Assembly: GCA_037447655.1 (NCBI GenBank)
Contig: JBBHKE010000172.1
Span: 1-64,000, forward strand
Source: Zygnema cylindricum
Taxonomy: Eukaryota; Streptophyta; Zygnematophyceae; Zygnematales; Zygnemataceae
Reading direction: 5' to 3'
Length of the DNA: 64,000 nucleotides
The position numbers and the translations under genes were made by a program. Under the pieces are notes generated by a model. It did no database searches, had not been told where the DNA came from, and saw only the letters and a program-made list of their open reading frames with translations. The first letter of the stretch is position 1. Each line of letters opens with the position of its first letter. Below are positions 54,501 to 64,000 of the stretch, one piece after another.

Positions 54501-57500
54501 CAGCTCTTACAATCCTTACGTGGTTTTTCACTCAAAAATACACTGCAAACTCATACCAGGTATGTTGGAATTGGTAGAATTCAATCAACCTCAGAAAATA
54601 TTGTTTTGAATATTCTGTAATACAGGGTGTCCACGTAAAGCACCGTTTTGATCTTCTGTATCTTAAAGGAATAGCACGGACGGGCATTGTTGTATTCGGG
54701 AAGATTTTATTTGAAGTCGTGAGAAGTGATTTTAAATTTTGGTCTTAAAAGTTATCCAACTTCTGTGGTGATTTTTCAGCTTAGTTTTTGTATCCTAATT
54801 ATTTGAATAAAGTGGGATATGGAGATAGAATTTTTGAGAAGCGATATTGACATGCCAGACGCTTTTGCGTGGAAGAGAGTGTGGCCAATAATGGGTGGCG
54901 AACACTGGATTTTGCTAGTAGTTAAGTTTGAATTGTAATTCACACTTCTAATTTCCAATCGCTAATTCACAGGCATTAAGAGTAGTTCTTGTACATATCG
55001 GTAATTTCAGTCATATGAAATTCTCGAGGGCTACTCACTCGGATTGTCCAAACTTGTTCATCATATTGTAAAGTGGACCTTTTTTTGCTAAGGGAATCTA
55101 GTGTTTTGAAACCATTGCAGCTTGTTGTACTAAATTTGAGGAAGGAGACTCTCGCTCGGGCAGTTCAACAAACAGAGACTTGTTTAGGAGAACTTGTGAA
55201 TGTTACAGCCGCGCTGACAGCTGCCCAGAGCTTATTTTTCCCAAACTCGAACAGCTTGTTATGGAAGGATATCAATGGCCCGGTAGGTAACAACTTATGC
55301 AACACATCTTGGGATGGATCTTGGCTCACTGAAAGATGCCATTTGCTGTGGGAGGTGACCAGATATGGTTTCAGCTCCTGTTGATGTGGAAAGGGCTCCT
55401 GTGTTATGTGTTTTAGCTGGGCGAACTTGACCTGTAAGGGATTGCCTGTTGTGGTTTTTTATATAAAGCCAAGTTAGAGATGGACATTTGGAACGGTGGG
55501 ATTTTTAGATGTGGCTCGATAACCTCACATTTCATTTAACCAATAGCCTTCTTTATTCTACGCAGATCCGAGCATTGAGTTCGCAGTTTTTCAACTCGCA
55601 ACCGCACCTCAGCTCTGTGTACTTCGAGAGCAATGAAGGATTGCTGATAAACTACAGCCGGTCTAATGAAGGAAGCTTGATTTTTCTTCAGAAAAATAGC
55701 ACCAATGGCATTGACATATCTACTCCTGTTCCTTCTGAGGTAAGGCTTTGGTGGTACAGCTGTGCGCAAGTATTTATGCAATTTTCTTTGTGTATGACTT
55801 ATTCAATTCTTAGACATCTTATTTCAGAAAAGTACAAATGCTGCAATATGAACGCTTCTCGCTGTTAAATTTTTTCAATTGATGCAAGCGTTATTTTGTT
55901 GTCTACTGCAATGCCTGCTTAAACCACGAGGTTCAACTGCGTAGTCCCTTTTTTATTTTGTAGGAAGTTTGTTTGTATAAATCAAGTAGTACTTGGGGTG
56001 TTTTGCTCTATCACTTCGGTTAAAGACGCATGGAACAATTTTGGACTGAATGGGTTTGAGGTTTCTGGAGAATATTTAGCAAGGATTGAGTTGTTTTGAC
56101 TGGATAAGGATGACTGTTCAGGGATTAGAAGCTGTTCATTAATGTGATTGTGATGTGTGTCCAGGAAGTATTGTCACTGAATATGCCCTCAAATTTTACT
56201 TCCAGTGCCGTCTTGTCAACGCCGATTCCTCCGGCTGAGGTGAGGCTTGTTGTTCTTCCTTCTGAATACAAAATCTTTTAATTTTTTGGGAAGGCAGACT
56301 TTGGCTTGGGCTCTGCTAGATTGTCTATACGATGCATTGTTCACTTTTTATCATTGACGGCCAACAATGGGGCCCTGTCCTCCTTTTGTTTTTTCTTTAA
56401 GCCCCATTTTTTTTAAGTTCCGACGTATATGACGCAAGACATAAATATTTGAAATTGAGTTTCCAATTTAAAATGAAAAAGTTGGCTGCACGTTTCAGGG
56501 CTTATGTTTGAGCCACACTGTTTTCTTTTCTCACTCGTCGACTTTGCAACTTTGTAACTCTGCCTCCTTGTCTTGTTATTTTTGTTTCGGAGTGTAATGC
56601 TTTTATTCTTGTCCTAGGAGGCAAAATAAGTGTGGACTAAAAAAGGGATTGCACTTCTCGTATTGAGCACCTCCTCAGCCAACCTCACCTGAATATGAGG
56701 ATGCGTCCTTGGCAGGTTTCCTGGTTTCTGACATCCGATGGTCTTCATATGGGAGTGAACCAAGTTTTGAGGAGTACGAAAAGGAATTCTACTCTGGGTT
56801 TCACAGGAGTGACAATGCCTTTATCCTGCATTAATTCAGTATTGGTTCAGTTGGCCCAGTTTAAAGGGGAGCTTTGGCTGACTTGGTAAGTAGACTGTAA
56901 TAATCTGACAATATTTTTCTTTGGCAACAGACATTTTTGAGTTCAGTTTTCAGGCATAAGTTCATTTCTCACAAGGACATCATGTCAGTCAGGTTGGGAA
57001 TTTGAAATCGCCGAGTGTAGGCAATATTGTCTTTCACGTAAGGCATCTTGAATGGAGCGCGATAGTTAACAAACCACTGCCATTACATTTTTTTAAGAGC
57101 GATCAGTTAATGAGAGGACAAACAAGCAGGGAGGATGTCTGTTTACTGCGACTAGACTGGACTTTTAACACCAAAGGCAAGGATACGGAAAGATGTCATA
57201 GAAGCTGTGACTATGGTTTTGTCTAATATAAGACTTCCTCCTACTCTTTATGGAATCAGGGTGAATGGCAATCAGACGCAAATTTTGGGGGCCTCCTCTA
57301 ATTACACACCTCTTGCCAATACAGCCACCATACAGACAGGCCCCATTGCAGCAGCCTCTAAATACCTCGAGTCGAAAGGCATTAGGTCCCTCAACAGCAG
57401 TTGTGTCCATGGAGAAAACGTGGAACTTCATTTTGATGGACAAACAATTAAGTACTTCGTTGATAGCTGTCCTGTCACATTCTCACAGCTCAAGGACATC

Positions 57501-60500
57501 AAATTGGTGAGTCTTTTTTCATGCTTTCTCATGTTCAGGAATTCTTCTCCTCTTATGCTTTTAAGTCTGTGTGTAACGCTGAATGTTTATCTATGCCTTT
57601 GGCCGTCATCCTGGCAACAGACTAAACATTATTATTTAGCGCTACACTATTTTCTTCTCCTTCATTTCCTTCATGAGGTCTGATAGATCATTATGGTCTG
57701 CCAGATCTGAATGATTTGCATCATTAAGCATGGCATGCGTTTTCTTCTATGCTTCATACTTCTACCTTTTCGTTTACCATCTACAACAACTACTCTTTGT
57801 TGTCAGTATTTTTCCTCACCTCTTCGATATAATTTTAGGAGGGAGCTCTTTTGCTAGTGTATTTTTGAGGAACAGAGAGGAGTTTATACTTACATCTGAT
57901 TTGTTTACGGTTGGCGTTTGTTCTATGTTGGCAGTATGCAGTACTCGTGATTCCTTCTGAAAGCATCCATGGTCCTCAGGAAAAGCATAACCGTAATGCT
58001 GTTTTAGTTCTAGTGGCGATTCTGGTTGCGCTGTTGCTGCTAGGAGTTGTGGCTGTGGCCATGAGAACTTCACAAGTTACCTCGGAGATAGAGCTTAAGC
58101 AGGTGAGCAGCCACCTGGGATTGGCCTGTCCACTCTCACCTTTTTGTCGTTGTGCCTTTTCCTTTCTTTTATCCTTTTTCACTTTCCTGTGATTTCTTTT
58201 TTCCTGGTTGCTTTCCGTTTTCCCTTCTCCTGTTCTGATCCCCTTTTTCCACCTCCCTCGAGCTTTCTACGCTCTCCCGTTATAATCTTCAATAACTTTT
58301 GCTATCAGGCACTTCAGAAACATGTATATTCTGTTTGCTATTTCAAAATGTTGCCTTATTGAGGGCTGACTCATGTTTTCTCACTATCGTTGATAACGGC
58401 ATAGGAGATTATGTTACTGGCCCAGTATGCTTGTGATAGGTATGCTTTTTTAGTAGTAGGTATCGTCTTTTAGCAGTAAGGACCGTCTGCAAACAAGAAT
58501 TGTAACTGGAAAGCATTGTTGAAAAAAGCACATCTTTTTCAATCAGCCCATGATTTTATAGCCTGATATTCAGTCATTTTTTGTTGGCCCTGCGTGTTTA
58601 TATATTAGTGCGATTGTGTGCCAATTTGTTCGTTTAACAGAGACTGATACGGCAACTGATGGCGACGAATCAGGCTGAGAAGACAAGCAACACAAAAAGC
58701 CAATTTCTTGCCAATATGAGGTGCAGTAATTGCCCTGCCCTGCTCTTAATGCTGACAGAGTTTTAGCATCATTTCTGTGGATGCCAAAATTAGGGGGGAC
58801 AGATATAAACTGTCACCTCTGGCGTTGTAAATAGATCTTGTCGGTGGTAAGCAATTCGATTGTCTGTTCATTCTTCTTTAAGTGCAGCTTCCACAAAGAC
58901 TGCATCTGAAACTCAAAACTTCTGAATTCTTCTTCAACTTCTGAGTTGCTTTATGCTTCCAATCTGCCACATCTTGGAAATATTTTTAATCTGTATCCAG
59001 TCATCATTGTAGCAATGCGATTGGGCGAATCAAGTCTTAAACTTGTCTCTGTATTTGTTCTGACTGTGGGTTTGCAGCCATGAACTGAGGACGCCGATGG
59101 CTGGAATTATTGGATTGCTGGATTTGCTATCTTGCGAGTCTCTCACGCCAGAGCAAGAATTGAGTGTGGCTCAAATTCGACGCTGTGCTTCAGGACTCCT
59201 TGCCCTTGTCAACAACGTCCTTGACATTAGCAAGGTCAGTGGGAAGGGCCGGGATTCTGATTGTCTCCCGACTAGAGATGGGCTTTTAGATGAATTGGCA
59301 GGCTTGAAAGAGAGACGGCCTTGTAAGCCAGTACTAAATTGTGGCCATGGTTGCAGGTGGAAGTAGGCATATTGGAGCTCTCATCAGCACCTTTCAGTAT
59401 TGCTGATGAGCTGGAAGGACTTGTCGACATCTTTGCGATCACCTGTATGGAAGCTGGTGTCGATCTAGCCCTTGATCTATCAGGTTTGTAGGAATCAGAA
59501 ACCAGTTACTTAGGGCCGTGGTTGTGATTGTTCTGAACTCTACGTGCTGAGTCTGTGTATTAGACTATTTTGCTGAGCTGGACTCCTGTTTTTTTTACTT
59601 CCTGTTTCTTTTGCAGACGACATTCCTGCTCAGGTCCTTGGAGATGCGGACCGTTTTCGTCAGGTTATGTCCAATTTGCTCTCTAATGCAGTCAAGTTTA
59701 CCCAACGAGGCCATGTGGTGCTACGAGGTTGGGTACAACCGGTATGAATGAAACCATGGCCTCATCATTGGTGAAAAAAATGCTAGTTTTTATGGAATCT
59801 GGTGCTCTGAGGAAGGCGGTTCGCTGGAGTCCTGTTCTGTCATTCATGAATTCTCTAGTCTTTGGTGTTCCAAGCAATCACCTATTTTGGAGAAAGAATA
59901 CAGAGTGTGGTATCTAATTGGTGCCTTTTATATTGCTTCGTAGTGCCAGGTGCAACCAGACTGGGAGAATGAGACGCTTTACGAGTACCCAGAGATGCAT
60001 CTGAGTCCTCCTGTATATGAGGCATCCCCTTACAATGGAAACACGGGATATTCAAGAGAACGGAAGAATTCTTGGATTGGTGGAAAATTTGCCCAGTCCT
60101 TTGCTGGTCTTTTGGGAGACCATGGAACAGCTGGTGGTAGAATAGCGTCAATGCACGATGACGGGAGGACAAGCGAGAAGACAGACAATTTTATTGTTCT
60201 TGTGTTTGAAGTGGACGATACAGGTAGGATATTGGTCATTCCTAAGGATTATGGTGGGACTGATGGCATATCTTCATATCTTCCAGCAAGGAATGGATTC
60301 ATGTGAGGCGATAGGGGATGCAGTTGCAGCTAAGAAACTGATTCTACCTTAAGGACCACCCTGGCAAGTGCAGAATTGTTTCGTTGATTACTTTGAATTA
60401 AGTTGAAAATTTGACTTGCAGTCAATGAAATCTATATAGGATTTGAGCCTTTTTAACTATATTTCTGTAGAAACAAATGGTTATAATAAATTAGAATGAC

Positions 60501-63500
60501 GACGAACGTGTGCAATTGAGGGTTTGTAGTTAAGGTGTCCAAATTATATACCCTAGGGGCTTTTCAAACCCCTCAGCAATCGCCTTCATGATCTACAATT
60601 TTCATGAAATTGAACATTCTTTCTAGTTTTTTATATGAAATCAAACTTTTCCCTACAAATAATATCGAACGTGGCGACATTGTAATTAATTTACATCCCG
60701 CCAGGGTAGTCTTTACGGTAGTGGTTTCTCCTCTGCTGAAAAAACATGATGTGCCTAATTGCCAGGAGAATTGCTGGAACTAATGTTAACTTTAGGGAAT
60801 GGGGAATCTGGTTCTTATATCCTTGGGGTCACACCTCATTACAGAAACTGAATAGAGACTGAAATTGAACCATACGTGTCTGTACTAGCGTTGATCGTAT
60901 GTCCTGTTTCTCTTGTGTGGTCCTTGTGCAATCTCCATTTCTCAACACAAATCGATAAATTAGAGACCTTGCCTTTTGTTAGAATGAAAAATAGTCTCAG
61001 CAAAACTGGGATTTTAAATTCACTTAGGCGTGTTTGCTTATCTTCTGCGTCTTTTACCAATTATCATAAGAACACAAGTTTCTGAAACGGTACAGGGTTC
61101 CGTTGCAGGGTGTGGAATTCCCCCCGAGAAGAGAGAAGAGGTGTTTGAAAGTTTCTCTATGGTGGATCCTTCGAGCACTAGGGCCCATGGAGGGTCGGGC
61201 CTTGGACTGTATATTGTACGAGGCCTCATTACTCTCATGGGGGGAAGTGTGGAGATTGTGGAAAAAGAAGGACCTGGAACTTTAGTGCGCTTGGACGTCG
61301 TTTTCAAAACTATGCCTGAGGCAGAGATAGCACCCCCTATGGAACGAAATTCACTCGTGCTCAGGTCTTACCTCTCTCCTTACCTTCTTGACAAGCAGAT
61401 CTGAGGAGTCAAACAAGATGATTGCTGTTTGTTATTCTGCAAAGGATTAGCTGGAAAGGGTTATATCCCACCATAGTGTTGGTATTTGGCACCAATATAA
61501 TTGTATTGGAAATTGGAATTGTGATGATTTGATTGTGGACTAAGACTCTAAGGTGTGATAATTTGCAGACGGGCTCCATCTCTCGGAATTAGTGGATTAT
61601 CTGCTCTTTTAAGTAAAGGAGGAGATGCGAACAATTCAACTGATAGCGACGGCTTCGAGAACAACTTGGAGGTGAGAATGGAGGCTTTGACTTGATAGTC
61701 TTTGTTTTATTTTGCTGTTGATGCCTTAACTGGCATAGATGAAGAAGATCAATAAAAACGGGTAATGTTTGAGGATTACAAATGTATGTGAGCAGGTGTC
61801 TCTGTGTCCTTAAATCCAGCTGTTGTCCTCCTTGTTTAATGCTACCATAGGATAAGATTTCACTCAAACATAAGATAAGATTTCATTCCGATATCACTCA
61901 AAGAGTTAGTGTCAGACTCGTCTTTAGCTGGTGATCTGGCTCTTACAGTAGCACATTTTTGTTAAATCCACTGCATCCAAAAGTTATTTCTCCACTTTAA
62001 GGAAGAAAGCATTTTCTTCTTCATTAGCTGCAGATTTTTTTTCAGAGCTGATTACTCACCCTCTGAAGTGTCTTTCAGTCATTTTCATGGTCACTTCTTT
62101 CACCAGCACCTCTGACACCACTTCACTCCACTGCTCAGTAGGTTTGAGATCCAAAGTTTAGAAGATGGATATGCCACAGGTAAAAGTGGTAAGAAGCATC
62201 TCAGGTCCTCCTTGTCCACAGCTTATAGCAAGAAAGAGGTTGTGTTCCATGTATTACAATGAGTTGCCGTATCGGGTGCATTTATTAGTCTGAAAGCATG
62301 TAGCTTCTCGAGTGAGAGTTGTGACTTCCACTGTTTACAGTGGTTTTATCGATATGAAGGGAAATCCTTTGACTATGTTGAGAAAGAACATGTTTCCTTT
62401 ACCATGACCGGTAGACGATCTTCAAGTGCTTTACAGATGAGTAGATGTCAGCTGCTGAAAAGAGATGCTAAATTTGAAACTTTTTGACAGGTCTTCTTCG
62501 ATTTTAGTCATTCAGATTTCACCTCTCAGTCTAGTGATCTCATCTGATTAAACAATCCAGCTCAGTTGAATCTTGGCCACAAAGTTTTTCGTAGTTTAGT
62601 TCATTTCTTGTCATTTACTCGGTTTTGAACGGTATGGAATTGTTAGTAAATTGCATTCCGCGTCCGCACGTTGTCATGATTGCTCATTGCGGTTTCTTTC
62701 TGAACACAGACTCTCCCCTCTCATAATTGATTATGAAAATGTGATACACAGTATATCCGTTCACTATACACGTCCTGATTTTTCAAATTTCACCTGGACA
62801 GGTGGAAGCCTTAGTTGCAATGCGTGATGGCCCAGGGAGAGAAGTTGCTGTGCGATGGATGGAGGCCAGGGGACTAAGAGTTCGCCAGGTCCGGGCTTGG
62901 TCTGGAATTCTGCCCACTCTTGATTATATGTCTCATGATGTGACATTACATCCAAGACTGAGCCCTTCCCATTCACGTACAGTGACCCGAGGAACACCCG
63001 GACAAAACGCAGTAGGAACAGCAGGAGGTTCCGGCGGACAGGGAGGACCGGGAACGGAGTTAGCAAGAACACGGTCAAGTATACGGCGCACGTATCTCTT
63101 GAGGCTTAGCGAATCAGGAGCATCTCCTACAGGTTCCTCCGATTGGACTTCTCTTGCTGATGCCTTAAATTCTGTTCACGGAGATGCTCTGGCAGGTGGT
63201 CCTGGTCAGGATGGAAAAGCCTTACAGGCCACTCTCTCTCGATTTGGATCTGGGAGTATGGCTGACCGAGTTCCGAAGTTAGTGAAAAAACGGCCCGATG
63301 ATGCAGAGCCGTTACTACTTCCACAAGCAGAAGGAGGGGACGGAGGAGGAGGGCAGTTACCGGGACAAAATGTAGTGTTTAGAACCAGTCTCCTTCCAAA
63401 ATCCGATCCAGGGTTGGGACAAACTTTAGGGTCGGGAGGACAGATTGCAACAGTGGAACAGGGAACTAAGTGGCAACGAAGTTTGAGTGGTAAATGGGGT

Positions 63501-63938
63501 TCCGGACAAGGCTGGAATCCTGGTGGAAAAGCGAGTCAGGGGGGTTTTACAGCATCAGGTATCGACTCAGGGGCCGAATCAACTGCGTCAGATTCAGGAC
63601 CTCAGGGAGGCTTGTCGACTGTTCCCACGAGGACACCCATTTTGGTTATTATTGACTTAATGCTTTTTCCGGGCAGTCAACATCTTCGCAGTATGCCTCA
63701 ACCAAGCGCAGACCCTCTAGCGATCGGTGCTTCTTCAGCGAATCTGATGCCTCTAGTGGATCCAATCAGTGGAAAGATATTGACAGAGGAGTTGTTTTCT
63801 ATGCCCAAGGAGCTGGAGGAATTCCGTCAGAAACTAGCACGGCTTTGCTGGAGAAAAGCAGAGGTGCGCAGAAAATGCAGGGAATTGTGGTCACAGATTG
63901 TGAGAAGGGCAATGGTTTCTATTGTGTCTCCCACCTAA
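51526..63938 (+). CDS. CKI1-like: CKI1-like hybrid histidine kinase (runs towards right edge)
   Basis: Two-component sensor kinase. Predicted exons: 51526-51698, 53838-54024, 54479-54559, 55121-55282, 55566-55739, 56165-56239, 56716-56885, 57260-57506, 57935-58102, 58641-58720, 59078-59234, 59357-59483, 59617-59741, 59944-60223, 61109-61364, 61569-61671, 62802 on. Frames join throughout; the first two exons are the least certain. Transmembrane helix 1 (ALLAIVVSALTILTWFF) is at residues 121-137 and helix 2 near 444-465, with a Cys- and N-glycosylation-site-rich extracytoplasmic domain between them that matches the CKI1 type. Catalytic core: H-box NMSHELRTPMAG (His about residue 507), N-box NLLSNAVKF, G1 VFEVDDTGCGIP, F-box FESF, G2 GGSGLGLYIV. 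A receiver-like domain begins VEALVAMRDGPGREVAVRWM and is stretched by a Gly/Ser-rich insert (about 63000-63640). In Arabidopsis CKI1 feeds phosphorelay and specifies central-cell fate. The phospho-accepting receiver is expected beyond the window. Confidence 0.88.
51699..53837. other. First large intron of the kinase gene model
   Basis: This 2.1-kb stretch shows no further exon that I can join. Minus-strand ORFs at 52521-53502 carry some coding-like text (such as TGVWHAVGADLRFHPIGLVI) but no known family and no splice context. A CT/CCCTCC tract lies at 53300-53336. Confidence 0.35.
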
Positions 63939-64000
63939 CGGTGCTGATGAGTGTTCTTTTAGCTGGATTTTAAGTGGTTGCATTGTTCTATGTACTCTGT

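Noticed and set aside
54621-54640. TACAGGGTGTCCACGTAAAG, like a mariner-type terminal repeat, in a kinase intron
   Set aside because: No inverted partner with matching TGGACACCCTGTA was found nearby, so a single end is not evidence of an element.
62764-63078. Minus-strand ORFs opposite the kinase exon
   Set aside because: They are shadows of the plus-strand coding exon, which has clear domain content and splice continuity.

Overview
This is a nuclear segment of a plant genome. It is AT-rich and intron-rich, with introns mostly of 100-1,100 bp. It carries a plastid-protein gene with a transit peptide (VIPP1), a CKI1-type hybrid histidine kinase, a UBC22/UBE2S-type E2, Ty1/copia retrotransposons, and CCCTAAA-like interstitial repeats. 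The CKI1 sensor is a land-plant-type protein. The long pure homopolymer and CT/GA tracts suggest a non-flowering lineage, but the sequence alone does not settle the species.

Layout. 1-7.3 kb: low-complexity AT/T/CT-rich DNA with one doubtful two-exon ORF and one 200-bp MITE. 7.66-10.5 kb (minus): a complete UBC22-like gene whose six exons add up to an unbroken 254-codon frame. 13.2-19.6 kb (minus): an old full-length copia element with two LTRs. 20.6-22.2 kb (minus): a second copia, 5'-truncated. 22.5-24.7 kb (plus): exon fragments of an ABCB (MDR/P-glycoprotein) transporter followed directly by the last exon of TIM13, all set in CT/GA microsatellite and surrounded by decayed duplicates of exon ends. 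28.3-29.6 kb: three MITEs upstream of VIPP1. 30.2-37.3 kb (plus): VIPP1, eleven exons, 344 codons. 38.6-42.2 kb: a nest of DNA transposons, including a hAT-like element with a perfect 8-bp target duplication. 43.0-44.4 kb: copia reverse-transcriptase remnant. 44.5-46.1 kb (minus): four orphan leucine-rich-repeat exons, three of them exactly 72 bp. 46.3-50.6 kb: minisatellite, Harbinger-like, TIR and hAT-like elements. 51.4-64 kb (plus): a CKI1-like histidine kinase, running off the right edge.

Functionally, three genes look intact in the window. They are an APC/C-linked E2, a thylakoid/inner-envelope membrane maintenance protein, and a two-component sensor kinase. They are unrelated in pathway and share no visible regulatory arrangement. 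The most unusual signals are the exon-end echoes around the ABCB/TIM13 fragments, the MITE family with TACACCG termini, the nested hAT-like insertion, the tRNA-like pol III box inside the copia LTRs, and the Gly/Ser-rich insert in the receiver-like domain of the kinase. All coordinates and exon joins were read by eye from splice consensus and frame continuity. No alignment or database search was run.
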